A DNA stretch of 64,000 nt, taken from the NCBI RefSeq assembly GCF_009650215.1, contig NZ_CP045851.1:186001-250000 (forward strand), in the 5' to 3' direction. The notes beneath the pieces were generated by a model that worked only from the letters and a program-made list of their open reading frames with translations, did not search any database and was not told the DNA's origin. The DNA comes from Actinomarinicola tropica (GTDB lineage Bacteria; Actinomycetota; Acidimicrobiia; Acidimicrobiales; SKKL01). Within the stretch, counting starts at the first letter, position 1, and each line of letters begins with the position of its first letter. Both the position numbers and the translations under genes were made by a program. Positions 53,887 through 61,903 of this stretch are shown here, piece by piece.

Positions 53887-54378
53887 ATGAGCGACGTACC
53901 CCACCACAACTGGCACTGGCGCGACGGCCCGGTCGAGCCCGGCTCAGCCGTCGTGTTCGACATGGACGGCGTCCTGTCCGACGCCGCCACCCGCCAGCAC
54001 TTCCTCGAGCGGCCCCGCCGCGACTGGGACGCCTTCTTCGCCGCGTGCGGTGACGACGAGCTGATCGACGAGGTGGCGCGGCTCCTCGAGGTGCTCGACG
54101 ACGACCTGCGCATCATCCTGCTCACGGCGCGGCCCTTGTCGGTGCAGCCCCAGACGCTCGGCTGGCTCGAGCGCTACGACCTCCGCTGGGACCTGCTGCT
54201 GATGCGCCCGGGCGGCGACTACACCGCGTCCCGTTCGTTCAAGAAGACGAGCGTCGCCCAGCTGCGCGACCACGGGTTCGACCTGCGCCTCGCGTTCGAG
54301 GACGACCGCCGCAACGTGGAGATGTTCCACGCCGAGGGCGTCCCCTGCATCTACATCCACTCCGGCTACTACGAGTAG
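53887..54378 (+). CDS. HAD-superfamily phosphatase, polynucleotide kinase 3'-phosphatase-like
   Basis: This 163-residue capless HAD protein has motif I VFDMDGVLSD (Asp25 nucleophile, Asp27), motif II IILLTARPL, a lysine in SRSFKKTSVAQL and motif IV FEDDRRNVEMF. The layout resembles the phosphatase half of polynucleotide kinases and T4 PseT. The substrate is unproven; a DNA/RNA 3'-phosphate or small phosphate ester is possible. Confidence 0.75.
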   Translation: MSDVPHHNWHWRDGPVEPGSAVVFDMDGVLSDAATRQHFLERPRRDWDAFFAACGDDELIDEVARLLEVLDDDLRIILLTARPLSVQPQTLGWLERYDLRWDLLLMRPGGDYTASRSFKKTSVAQLRDHGFDLRLAFEDDRRNVEMFHAEGVPCIYIHSGYYE

Positions 54379-54380
54379 CC

Positions 54381-54426
54381 CGCGGGGGCGATGTCACCAG
54401 CCCGTTGGCGCGATCGCCCCCACGCG
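54381..54426. repeat. REP-like palindrome, copy 3
   Basis: This 46-bp unit begins 2 nt after a stop codon. It equals the reverse complement of the 13247 element apart from a few changes and an extra base pair (ACGCG end). It forms a strong hairpin. Confidence 0.8.
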
Positions 54427-54431
54427 GCGGT

Positions 54432-54477
54432 CGCGGGGGCGATGTGGCCAGCGGGTTGGCGCGATCGCCCCCACGCG
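54432..54477. repeat. REP-like palindrome, copy 4
   Basis: This is the second unit of the downstream pair, 5 nt after copy 3. Outer arms match copy 3, but the core loop reads GCGGG, as in copies 1 and 2, rather than CCCGT. Confidence 0.8.
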
Positions 54478-54490
54478 ACGGGTGCCCGGG

Positions 54491-54834
54491 TCAGGGCATG
54501 ACCGCGCAGCCCAAGGTGCGGAACGTCTCGCGACCGTGACGTCGCAGCGTGACCGACCCGTCGACGAGCTCCGAGGTGAACGTGGTCTCGTCCGTGGTGT
54601 CGCGCCGCAGGGTCCCCGCCTCGGGTCCGCGCCCGTAGGCCCGCACCACGTCCATCGGGGGTGAGCCCAGCGCCCGACGTCGACGCTGACATCACCGCAC
54701 TCGTCGACCTCGACCGTCACCGCCCGCTCGCCGTCGACGGGGAGGTCGTCGGAGCTGCGTACGTACCGGAGCGCGACACCGCTGACGGCCACCGCCACGG
54801 CGACGCTGCCAGCAGCGCGCGACTCCACGCGCAC
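54491..54834 (-). pseudogene. Frameshifted small exported protein
   Basis: On the minus strand a GTG at 54834 opens a frame with a short hydrophobic segment (GSVAVAVAVSGVALRYV) and DDLPVDGERAVTVEVDECGD. This frame runs on into unlikely sequence. From about 54660 another frame takes over with strong C/G third positions: MDVVRAYGRGPEAGTLRRD to the TGA at 54491 (ATG at 54655). Together they read as one protein of about 110 residues broken by a frameshift. A sequencing error or two overlapping small genes are alternatives. Confidence 0.5.
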
Positions 54835-54900
54835 CCCTCGCCGGAGCCCTGCCCGCCGATCCCGTCCACCCTCCCCACATCGGCAGAGCGGGAGCGAACG

Positions 54901-55389
54901 TCAGTCGCGGAAGTTGTTGAACTGCAGGGGGATCCCGAAGTCGCCCTCGCGCAGGGCGGCCATGACCGTCTGGAGGTCGTCGCGCTTCTTCGAGGTCACC
55001 CGCAGCTGGTCGCCCTGGGTCTGGGACTGCACGCCCTTCACGCCGAGGCCCTTGATGAACTTGTTGAGCTCCTTGGCCTTCTCCGACGAGATGCCGGCGA
55101 CCAGGCCGATCTCCTGGCGCACGGTCGCCCCCGCGGCCTCCTCGACCTTGCCGTGGTCGAGGACCTTCAGCGAGACCTTGCGCTTGACGAGCTTCTCCTC
55201 GAGCACCTGTCGCAGGGCGTTGAGGCGGTCCTCGGTGGAGGTGCGCAGCGTGATCGACGTGTCGTCGAGCTCGAGCGACGAGTTGGTGTTCTTGAAGTCG
55301 AAGCGGTTGGCGACCTCGCGGCTGGCCTGATCCACGGCGTTGCGGATCTCCTGCTGATCGACCTCGGACACGACATCGAAGGACGGCAT
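54901..55389 (-). CDS. yajQ: YajQ-family nucleotide-binding protein
   Basis: This 162-residue cytosolic protein has the YajQ two-domain ferredoxin-like fold: MPSFDVVSEVDQQEIRNAVD, ANRFDFKNTNSS, GKVEEAAGATVRQEIGLVAG and the C-terminal DFGIPLQFNNFRD. Relatives bind ATP/GTP, RNA or cyclic di-GMP (family knowledge). ATG start; it is divergent from tRNA-Tyr. Confidence 0.92.
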   Translation of the reverse strand: MPSFDVVSEVDQQEIRNAVDQASREVANRFDFKNTNSSLELDDTSITLRTSTEDRLNALRQVLEEKLVKRKVSLKVLDHGKVEEAAGATVRQEIGLVAGISSEKAKELNKFIKGLGVKGVQSQTQGDQLRVTSKKRDDLQTVMAALREGDFGIPLQFNNFRD

Positions 55390-55469
55390 GGGCCCGAGGC
55401 TAGCGGCCGGACCCCACCCGCCTCCCGTGTGGGCCGTCCCCCGCGGAGGCGCTACGATCAACGCCTCCT

Positions 55470-55554
55470 GGGTCGGTGCCCGAGTGGCCAAAGGGAGCGG
55501 GCTGTAAACCCGTCGGCTCAGCCTACGGAGGTTCGAATCCTCCCCGGCCCACCA
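55470..55554 (+). tRNA. tRNA-Tyr (GTA)
   Basis: The acceptor GGGTCGG pairs with CCGGCCC (one G-U). The anticodon stem CGGG/CCCG encloses CTGTAAA with anticodon GTA. A long variable arm and a T-arm GGAGGTTCGAATCCTCC are present. The CCA end is encoded. A TACGAT -10 lies at 55453-55458. Confidence 0.95.
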
Positions 55555-55558
55555 GGTG

Positions 55559-55584
55559 GACGAGGCGCCTTCGGGCGCCTCGTC
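55559..55584 (+). terminator. Intrinsic terminator after tRNA-Tyr
   Basis: GACGAGGCGCC and GGCGCCTCGTC form a perfect 11-bp stem closed by a TTCG tetraloop, 4 nt after the tRNA. Confidence 0.85.
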
Positions 55585-55599
55585 CCGCGTCCGGGCTCC

Positions 55600-55605
55600 T
55601 ACAGT
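55600..55605 (+). promoter_or_regulatory. -10 hexamer TACAGT of a probable leaderless promoter
   Basis: TACAGT ends 7 nt before the GTG of the methyltransferase gene. This supports that start over the upstream in-frame codon at 55556, which lies within the terminator region. Confidence 0.5.
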
Positions 55606-55612
55606 TCCGGGC

Positions 55613-56455
55613 GTGAGCGGCGACGAGTGGTCGGGTGAACGGGTCCGCCGCTGGCTGGCCGCGAGCGAGCGGCTCGAGGGCCAGCTCGCCCCGGTCGCCG
55701 ACCTGCTCCTCGACGCCGCGGCGATCCAGCCGGGGGAGCACGTGCTCGACGTCGGGTGCGGCCACGGTCCGACGACCCGCCGCGCCGCGCTCGACGCCGC
55801 CCCCGGCGGCCGGGTCGTGGGGCTCGACGTGTCCGCCGAGATGATCGGCGCCGCCGCGGCCATCGAGCCTCCTGCGGGCGCCGCCCCGATCGAGTGGGTC
55901 GCCGCCGACGCGACGACCTGGCGGGCCGACCCCGTCGACGTCGTGATCTCGAGGTTCGGCGTCATGTTCTTCGAGCACCCGGTGGCGGCGTTCGCCAACC
56001 TCGCCGCCTCGACCCGGCCCGACGGCCGCCTCTGCGTCGCCGTGTGGGGCCATCGCCACGGGTGCCCCCTCTTCGAGGTGCCCCTGGCCGCCGCGATGGA
56101 GGTCCTCGCCGACCTCGGCCACGACACGCCGCCCGTCCCGGCGCCGGACGAGGGGCCCTTCTCGCTCCACGACCGCGACCGCGTCGTCGGCCTCCTCTCG
56201 GCTGCCGGGTGGACCGACGTGACGTGGACCCCGCACGTCCTGGCGCTCCCGCTCGGTGGCGGCGGTCCGGCTCCGCAGGCCGCCGAGTCGACCCTCGACG
56301 TCGGGCCCGTGCGCGTCATCAGCGAAGGGATCGACGACGCCGACCGGGCCCGCCTCGTGGAGGCGATCGCCGCGGCCGTCGCACCCCACGAGATCGAGGG
56401 GCGCGTGCTGCTCGACGCCGAGGTCGCCCTCGTCGCCGCGCGCCGGCCCGGCTAG
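55613..56455 (+). CDS. Class I SAM-dependent methyltransferase
   Basis: This 280-residue soluble protein has motif I HVLDVGCGHGPTT (43-55), acidic motif II VVGLDVSAEM, and a post-motif WRADPVDVVISRFGVMFFEH as in the UbiE/Methyltransf_11 group. The substrate is unknown. GTG start by the leaderless promoter. The 3' end overlaps the convergent GNAT gene by 4 nt. Confidence 0.85.
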   Translation: MSGDEWSGERVRRWLAASERLEGQLAPVADLLLDAAAIQPGEHVLDVGCGHGPTTRRAALDAAPGGRVVGLDVSAEMIGAAAAIEPPAGAAPIEWVAADATTWRADPVDVVISRFGVMFFEHPVAAFANLAASTRPDGRLCVAVWGHRHGCPLFEVPLAAAMEVLADLGHDTPPVPAPDEGPFSLHDRDRVVGLLSAAGWTDVTWTPHVLALPLGGGGPAPQAAESTLDVGPVRVISEGIDDADRARLVEAIAAAVAPHEIEGRVLLDAEVALVAARRPG

Positions 56456-56940
56456 AGCAGCTTCTGCATCACGACCACGTCGAGCCAGCGGCCGAACTTG
56501 CGGCCGATCTCGCGCTCGGTGCCGACGGTCTCGAACCCGAGCGCCCGGTGCAGCCCGATCGAGGCCTCGTGCCCGCCGACGATGCGTCCGACCACGGAGT
56601 GGAAGCCGTGCTGGGCGGCGCGCTCGATGAGCTCGTGGAGGAGGAGCCGCCCGACGCCTCGGCCCTGGTGCTCGCGGTGGACGTAGACCGAGTCCTCGAC
56701 CGAGGTGCTGTAGGCCGGTCGGTCGCGGTACGGGGACAAGGACGCGAAGCCGGTGAGCTGGCCGTCCTCGTCCTCGGCGACGACCACCACGTGCGCCCCG
56801 GAGCGCGCCCGCAGCCACTCGCGCTGCTCGTCGAGGCTGCGGGGCACGAGGTCGAACGTGACGGTGGAGGTGAGGACCTCGAGGTTGTAGATGGCGCGGA
56901 TCGCCTCCGCGTCGTCGAGGGTCGCGAGTCGCACGTGCAC
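56452..56940 (-). CDS. GNAT-family N-acetyltransferase
   Basis: This 162-residue acetyltransferase resembles the phosphinothricin/methionine-sulfoximine group. YNLEVLTSTVTFD near the N-terminus, acetyl-CoA motif A HQGRGVGRLLL (91-101) and GFHSVVGRIVGGHEASIGLH are typical. The GTG at 56940 is supported by a TAGGGT hexamer (56947-56952) 6 nt upstream. Overlaps the convergent methyltransferase. Confidence 0.87.
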   Translation of the reverse strand: MHVRLATLDDAEAIRAIYNLEVLTSTVTFDLVPRSLDEQREWLRARSGAHVVVVAEDEDGQLTGFASLSPYRDRPAYSTSVEDSVYVHREHQGRGVGRLLLHELIERAAQHGFHSVVGRIVGGHEASIGLHRALGFETVGTEREIGRKFGRWLDVVVMQKLL

Positions 56941-56946
56941 GGCGAG

Positions 56947-56952
56947 ACCCTA
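56947..56952 (-). promoter_or_regulatory. -10 hexamer TAGGGT (minus strand) of the GNAT gene
   Basis: On the minus strand TAGGGT ends 6 nt before the GTG at 56940, giving a leaderless transcript. Confidence 0.5.
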
Positions 56953-56986
56953 TGCGGCGCCGCGGCAGGCCCCGGACCTCGCCGGG

Positions 56987-57796
56987 TCAGCCGGCGAGGG
57001 TCCGGAGGTGGCGCCGGGTGGCGTCGTCGGCGGGGAAGAACGACTCGATCGACAGCTCGGCCACCGTGGCGTCGAGCGCGGTGCCGAACGTGGCGAGGGT
57101 GCTGAAGAACGTCAGCTCGACGCCGTCGACCGTGGTGAGCTCCATCGGCAGGAAGAGCATCTGGGCCGGGTCGTGGTCGGCGACGCTCGGATGGGTCAGG
57201 TCCGGGAACCCGCGGACCTCCTCGAGCAGCGCCGCGAGCGCCGGGTCGCCGCTCAGCGCCGCCTCCCGCCGGAGGCGGGTCAGGAGGTGGTGCGAGTAGA
57301 CGGCGACGTTGCGGACCCGCGACGCGAGGCCGTCGGGGTGGAGCCCCAGGCGGTAGGCGTTCACCGGGGCCTCGAGGAGGTGGTCCGCCACGCCCTCGGT
57401 GAAGAGCCGGAGCGCGGCACCGTTCGCGAGCACGAGATCGCCGCGCCGGTCGAGGATGACCGCCGGGTAGGGCTCGTGGCCGGCGAGGATGTGCTCGAGG
57501 GCGGTGCGCACCGGGTCCATCTCCTCGTCGTCGAGGTCCCGCTCCCCGTACACGGGGGCGTAGCCGGCGGCGAGCAGCAACGTGTTGCGCTCCCGGATCG
57601 GTACGTCGAGGTGCTCCGCCAGGTGCAGCAGCAGCTCGCGGCTCGGTGCGGAGCGGCCCGTCTCGACGAAGCTCAGGTGCCGGGGCGAGACCTCGGCGCT
57701 GCTCGCCAGGTCGAGCTGGCTCATCCGGCGCCGTTGCCGCCACTCGCGCAGCAGCGGTCCGGCCCCGTGCCGCCGGGGTGTCGCGGTGAGGGTCAT
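56987..57796 (-). CDS. XRE-family regulator with MmyB-like ligand-binding domain
   Basis: This 269-residue protein has an N-terminal helix-turn-helix (13-68, with SQLDLASSAEVSPRHLSFVE) and a C-terminal PAS-like MmyB domain of about 180 residues (PAVILDRRGDLVLANGAA, FFSTLATFGTALDATVAEL). Members often bind fatty acids and control nearby oxidoreductases; none is adjacent here. ATG 57796 is preceded on its strand by TACCGT (57803-57808) with a 6-nt gap. Confidence 0.88.
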   Translation of the reverse strand: MTLTATPRRHGAGPLLREWRQRRRMSQLDLASSAEVSPRHLSFVETGRSAPSRELLLHLAEHLDVPIRERNTLLLAAGYAPVYGERDLDDEEMDPVRTALEHILAGHEPYPAVILDRRGDLVLANGAALRLFTEGVADHLLEAPVNAYRLGLHPDGLASRVRNVAVYSHHLLTRLRREAALSGDPALAALLEEVRGFPDLTHPSVADHDPAQMLFLPMELTTVDGVELTFFSTLATFGTALDATVAELSIESFFPADDATRRHLRTLAG

Positions 57797-57802
57797 GCCC
57801 GG

Positions 57803-57808
57803 ACGGTA
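57803..57808 (-). promoter_or_regulatory. -10 hexamer TACCGT (minus strand) of the XRE/MmyB gene
   Basis: TACCGT ends 6 nt before the ATG at 57796 on the minus strand; no Shine-Dalgarno is visible. Confidence 0.45.
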
Positions 57809-57859
57809 CCGAGGTGCGGGGGGCGTGTCGCCTACCTCCGAGGTCATGGTCCGGACGCG

Positions 57860-57887
57860 CAACGACCGGGCCGGAGCCCGGTCGTTG
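57860..57887 (-). terminator. Intrinsic terminator downstream of the membrane ATPase-like gene
   Basis: CAACGACCGGGC and GCCCGGTCGTTG form a perfect 12-bp stem with a CGGA loop, about 35 nt past the stop of the minus-strand gene at 57922. Confidence 0.8.
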
Positions 57888-57921
57888 CCTGCTCTCTCGC
57901 GACGCTGACGGCTGGGGGACG

Positions 57922-59253
57922 TCAGATCACGAGGCGACTGGGGTTCGTGGCGGCGTCGGTGGCGTCGATCGTCCGGGACTCGGACTTCGCCCCCGTCGGC
58001 TCCACGACGCTGAGCGCACCGGTGAGCGACTCGAGCCGCGCCCAGGCGGCGACGTCGGGGTCCTCGGTGAGCAGCAGGATCTGCTGGCGGTTGGAGGCCT
58101 CGCCGAGGAGCTCGAGGAGGGCCGGCTTGACCGCGGACTGGAAGTCGACGAACGGATCGTCGAGGACGAGCGGGAAGCTCTCGCCCGAGGCGCCGAGGCG
58201 ACGGGCCTCGGACAGGCGCACGACGAGCTCCTGGCCGAGCACCGTGGCGAGGTCGGTGGCGGGGCTCGGGGTGGCCCGATCGGCACGGCCTCGGACCTTG
58301 GCCGCCGACCCGATGTCCTCGCGGTGCTCGAGCGCCCATGCCACGGGCACGTCGCCGGCCATGTCCTGCCAGGCGAAGGTGGCGTCGCGGTGGGCATCGG
58401 CCGCGCTCATCAGCTGGCGACGGATCTGGTCGCTCGAGAGCAGCGTGTTGACCCGCTGGAGGTGGAACCCGAGGTAGGAGGAGGCGCCGGCCTTCTCGAG
58501 GGCGACCTGCTCGGCCTCCCGAGCCTTCTCGAGCCGCCGCCACATCAGGAACGAGTAGGCGGTGATGAGGGTGGCGGGGACGAGGGCGCCGAAGGCGAGG
58601 ATCGGGCTGACGAACCAGGCGATGAGGAAGGCGCCGATCGTGCACGCGGCAGCGGCGAGGAAGGTGAGGCGCCGCACGCGCTCGTGGCTGGCCTGGGCCC
58701 GCTCGAACTCGGCGTGGTGGCGCTCGATGCTCTCGACGATCTCGACGTCCTCCGGCGCGGTGCCGGCGGCCTCGGCCATGCGGTTGAGCTCGGCCTCGGT
58801 GCTCTGCACGCGGGCCGCCGTGGTCCAGAGGGTGTTCTGGTCGCAGTCGGCGAGCCGGGCGATCAGCTCGGCGCTCTGGGTGCGGGTGGTGAGGTCCTGG
58901 GAGGTGACGCGCATGCGGCGCTTGGCGCTCATCTGGTCGAGGCCCTCGGCCGCGAGCAGGTCGATGTCGCCGCGCTCGTTGCGGTAGCTCGCGCTCAGGT
59001 CGGTGCCGGCGTCGATGTCGACGACCATGTGGCGCTTCCCCTGCGGTCGGAAGATCGCCAGGTGGCGACCGCTGTCGTCGGTCACCTCCAGCGCCCCGCC
59101 GGCGCGGTTGGACGACAGCGCGCCCACCAGCTCCGACATCAGGCCCTCCCGCTCGAGCCGCCCCACGCCGGTGACAACCGTCAGGCGGGGGTGGAACTCG
59201 AGGGCGAAGGTCTTGTCGTCCCCTGCATCGATGACCAGCCGCTCGTACCTCAC
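57922..59253 (-). CDS. Membrane protein resembling SbcC/YhaN-type ATPases with degenerate Walker A
   Basis: This 443-residue protein has an N-terminal beta-rich nucleotide-binding-like half whose P-loop position reads VVTGVGRLERE (27-36), lacking GKS. A coiled-coil-like stretch (about 145-195), two membrane helices (about 196-238), another helical arm, then a Walker B/D-loop LVLDDPFVDFQS (362-373) and QQILLLTEDPD follow. The end-to-middle layout is that of AAA_23/YhaN proteins with membrane spans in the arm. Whether it binds ATP is doubtful. GTG start. Confidence 0.7.
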   Translation of the reverse strand: MRYERLVIDAGDDKTFALEFHPRLTVVTGVGRLEREGLMSELVGALSSNRAGGALEVTDDSGRHLAIFRPQGKRHMVVDIDAGTDLSASYRNERGDIDLLAAEGLDQMSAKRRMRVTSQDLTTRTQSAELIARLADCDQNTLWTTAARVQSTEAELNRMAEAAGTAPEDVEIVESIERHHAEFERAQASHERVRRLTFLAAAACTIGAFLIAWFVSPILAFGALVPATLITAYSFLMWRRLEKAREAEQVALEKAGASSYLGFHLQRVNTLLSSDQIRRQLMSAADAHRDATFAWQDMAGDVPVAWALEHREDIGSAAKVRGRADRATPSPATDLATVLGQELVVRLSEARRLGASGESFPLVLDDPFVDFQSAVKPALLELLGEASNRQQILLLTEDPDVAAWARLESLTGALSVVEPTGAKSESRTIDATDAATNPSRLVI

Positions 59254-59440
59254 CGCACCAGTATCGTCGCGGATGGGCCGTCACTTGAGGCGTTCGGCCC
59301 GGATCGTCCGGCCCAGGCCGATCGGCCCAGTTCGCGACGACGCCGTCGGACGTGTCGCACGACGCTCCCGCGCCGGGTTGGGCGCGGCGCCGTCGCCGTG
59401 GCACAATGGCGGGCCGACCAGCGGCCCGTCCGCCGGTCAC

Positions 59441-59513
59441 GCCCCCTTAGCTCAGTCGGCAGAGCGTTTCCATGGTAAGGAAAAGGTCGACAGTTCGATT
59501 CTGTCAGGGGGCT
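59441..59513 (+). tRNA. tRNA-Thr (GGT)
   Basis: The acceptor GCCCCCT pairs with AGGGGGC. The anticodon stem TTTCC/GGAAA encloses ATGGTAA with anticodon GGT. T-arm GACAGTTCGATTCTGTC. CCA is not encoded. The D-arm reads AGCTCAGTCGGCAGAGC. Confidence 0.94.
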
Positions 59514-59557
59514 CCCAGCCAGATCTCCGGAGGTGCCCGCCAGGGCCCGCCGGTCAG

Positions 59558-59634
59558 GGCGGCGTAGCTCAGTCGGTAAGAGCACTCGGCTCATAATCGA
59601 GGGGTCGTCGGTTCGAGTCCGACCGCCGCTACCA
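59558..59634 (+). tRNA. tRNA-Met (CAT), elongator type
   Basis: The acceptor GGCGGCG pairs with CGCCGCT (one G-U). The anticodon loop CTCATAA gives CAT. T-arm GTCGGTTCGAGTCCGAC. CCA is encoded. Paired acceptor position 1 argues against an initiator tRNA. Confidence 0.93.
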
Positions 59635-59654
59635 GCACAACCAGGTGGCACGAC

Positions 59655-59675
59655 GGGCGCCGGTCTCCGGCGCCC
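59655..59675 (+). terminator. Intrinsic terminator between tRNA-Met and tuf
   Basis: GGGCGCCGG-TCT-CCGGCGCCC is a perfect 9-bp stem with a 3-nt loop, 20 nt after the tRNA. It may attenuate read-through into tuf. Confidence 0.7.
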
Positions 59676-59730
59676 ACAGCGCGCCTGGAGCAGACCCGCA
59701 CCACACACCCACCCCAGAAGGCGTCAACTC

Positions 59731-60921
59731 ATGTCGAAGGAAAAGTTCGAGCGCAACAAGCCGCATGTGAACGTTGGGACCATGGGTCACATCGACCATG
59801 GGAAGACGACGTTGACGGCGGCGATCTCGAAGGTGTTGGCGGATGCGGATCCGGAGCACAACACGGCGACGGATTTCGCGAACATCGACAAGGCTCCGGA
59901 GGAGCGGGAGCGTGGGATCACGATCAACGTGTCCCATGTGGAGTACGAGACGTCGAATCGGCACTACGCGCACGTGGACATGCCGGGTCACGCTGACTAC
60001 ATCAAGAACATGATCACCGGTGCGGCTCAGGTGGATGGGGCGATCCTGGTGGTGTCGGCGGCGGATGGTCCGATGCCTCAGACCCGTGAGCACGTGTTGT
60101 TGGCGCGTCAGGTGGGTGTGCCGGCGATCGTGGTGGCTCTGAACAAGGTCGACATGGTCGATGACGAGGAGCTGTTGGATCTGGTGGAGCTCGAGGTGCG
60201 TGAGCTTCTCTCGGAGTACGAGTTCCCGGGTGATGACATCCCGGTGGTGAAGGTGTCGGCTCTCAAGGCGCTGGAGGGTGACGCGGATGCGGTCGCTCAG
60301 GTGTTGGAGCTGATGTCGGCGGTGGATGAGCACGTGCCGGAGCCGGATCGGGCGACGGACAAGCCGTTCTTGATGCCGATCGAGGACGTGTTCACGATCA
60401 CGGGTCGTGGCACGGTGGTGACGGGTCGTGTCGAGGCGGGTGTGATCAACACCGGCGATGAGATCGAGATCGTCGGGATCAAGCCGACGCAGAAGACGAC
60501 GTGCACGGGTGTGGAGATGTTCCGCAAGATCCTCGATGAGGGTCGTGCGGGGGACAACATCGGTGCCCTGTTGCGTGGCACGAAGCGTGAAGAGGTGGAG
60601 CGTGGTCAGGTGCTGGCGGCGCCGGGTTCGATCACGCCGCACACCGATTTCGAGGCGCAGGTGTACGTGTTGACCAAGGAGGAGGGTGGCCGTCACAAGC
60701 CGTTCTTCTCGAACTACCGGCCGCAGTTCTACTTCCGGACCACCGATGTGACCGGTCACATCGAGCTGCCGGCGGGGACCGAGATGTGCATGCCGGGTGA
60801 CAACGCGACGATGAAGGTGGAGCTGATCCACCCGATCGCGATGGACGAGGGTCTGCGTTTCGCGATCCGCGAGGGTGGCCGCACCGTCGGTGCCGGCCGC
60901 GTCACCAAGATCCTCAAGTAA
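59731..60921 (+). CDS. tuf: Translation elongation factor Tu
   Basis: This 396-residue GTPase delivers aminoacyl-tRNA to the ribosome. GHIDHGKT (19-26), [18 protein letters not shown] and the C-terminal [13 protein letters not shown] are all present. AGAAGG precedes the ATG. Base use differs sharply from neighbours: about the first 1,050 nt favour GGT, GTG, TTG, CGT and GAT, whereas flanking genes and the last 60 nt favour C-ending codons. Its place between tRNAs and rpmG, away from rpsL-fusA, suggests a separate tuf locus. Confidence 0.97.
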   Translation: MSKEKFERNKPHVNVGTMGHIDHGKTTLTAAISKVLADADPEHNTATDFANIDKAPEERERGITINVSHVEYETSNRHYAHVDMPGHADYIKNMITGAAQVDGAILVVSAADGPMPQTREHVLLARQVGVPAIVVALNKVDMVDDEELLDLVELEVRELLSEYEFPGDDIPVVKVSALKALEGDADAVAQVLELMSAVDEHVPEPDRATDKPFLMPIEDVFTITGRGTVVTGRVEAGVINTGDEIEIVGIKPTQKTTCTGVEMFRKILDEGRAGDNIGALLRGTKREEVERGQVLAAPGSITPHTDFEAQVYVLTKEEGGRHKPFFSNYRPQFYFRTTDVTGHIELPAGTEMCMPGDNATMKVELIHPIAMDEGLRFAIREGGRTVGAGRVTKILK

Positions 60922-60945
60922 CGGAAAGAGCCGAGGAAGCCCCCA

Positions 60946-61110
60946 ATGGCCGCGAGCGACAAGCGGGTGCACGTCACGCTGGAGTGCCAGACGTGCAAGC
61001 GCCGCAACTACATCACCACCAAGAACAAGACCAACCAGCGCGAGCGCATCGAGCTCAAGAAGTACTGCCGCTGGGACCGTGCGCACACGCTCCACAAGGA
61101 GACGCGCTAG
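60946..61110 (+). CDS. rpmG: 50S ribosomal protein L33
   Basis: This 54-residue ribosomal protein reads [20 protein letters not shown] and continues with the L33 core NYITTKNK and LKKYC, ending HKETR. The first zinc knuckle CQTC is intact, but the second (usually CPRC) reads CRWD, leaving three cysteines. ATG start 24 nt after tuf, likely in the same transcript. Confidence 0.93.
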   Translation: MAASDKRVHVTLECQTCKRRNYITTKNKTNQRERIELKKYCRWDRAHTLHKETR

Positions 61111-61125
61111 TCCGGACGTCGTGAG

Positions 61126-61155
61126 GCCCGGCCCGCCCCTCGGGGAGGGCCGGGC
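61126..61155 (+). terminator. Intrinsic terminator after rpmG
   Basis: GCCCGGCCC pairs with GGGCCGGGC around a 12-nt loop that itself holds CCCC/GGGG, 15 nt after the rpmG stop. Confidence 0.8.
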
Positions 61156-61252
61156 ACTTGCGCGTCCGGGGTCCGATCACCCACCTCCGGGTGCTTGCCC
61201 GTACGCCGTCCGGTGGGGGAAGGTGAGCGCGACCACGTCGATTCGGAGTCGG

Positions 61253-61903
61253 ATGTCTCGCAACCGTCATGTAACTGCCCTCGCCGCCGTGGGGTCCGAA
61301 CCGGTCGAACCGGACGCCACCGAGGCCCTGGTCGAACGGGCCCGCTCGGGTGACCGCACGGCCTTCGAGGCGCTGGTTCGAGCGACGTACGCCGACACGT
61401 ACACGCTCGCCATCCGCTTGACCGGCGACGAGGAGGACGCACGCGACGTGGTCCAGGAGACCTACCTCCGGGCCTACCGTGGCCTGAAGCGGTTCCGCGG
61501 CGACGCCCAGTTCAGCACCTGGCTGTACCGCATCACCGCGAACTGCGCGAACACCCACCTCGGCCGCCGGGCACGGCACCGCCACGACGAGCTCACCGAC
61601 GAGACGCCGCTCGTCGACGAGCGTCCGGGCATCGACCCGCAGCACCGCGCCGAGAACGAGGCCCTCCGGAACCGCCTGCGGGTGGCGATCGACGAGCTGC
61701 CGCCCAAGCTGCGCGCCGTCGTGGTCCTGCGCGACGTGTACGACCTGCCGCACGAGGCGATCGCCGAGGAGCTCGGCATCTCCGAGACCGCCGCCAAGGT
61801 CCGGCTGCACCGCGCCCGCCGGCGCCTCCGCGAGGTCCTCTACCCGGACCACGTCTCGCCGGTCGACGGAGCCGGCGAGGGAGGGGTGGTCAGTGCGATG
61901 TGA
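61253..61903 (+). CDS. ECF-type RNA polymerase sigma factor
   Basis: This 216-residue sigma-70 family factor has region 2 (ARDVVQETYLRAYRGLKRF, GDAQFSTWLYRITANCA) and region 4 (LPPKLRAVVVLRDVYDLPHE, ISETAAKVRLHRARRRLRE), without region 3. Start ATG 61253 (GGAG upstream) or GTG 61223. The 3' end overlaps a zinc-finger anti-sigma gene by 11 nt, so it is probably held inactive by that partner. The stress signal is unknown. Confidence 0.9.
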   Translation: MSRNRHVTALAAVGSEPVEPDATEALVERARSGDRTAFEALVRATYADTYTLAIRLTGDEEDARDVVQETYLRAYRGLKRFRGDAQFSTWLYRITANCANTHLGRRARHRHDELTDETPLVDERPGIDPQHRAENEALRNRLRVAIDELPPKLRAVVVLRDVYDLPHEAIAEELGISETAAKVRLHRARRRLREVLYPDHVSPVDGAGEGGVVSAM

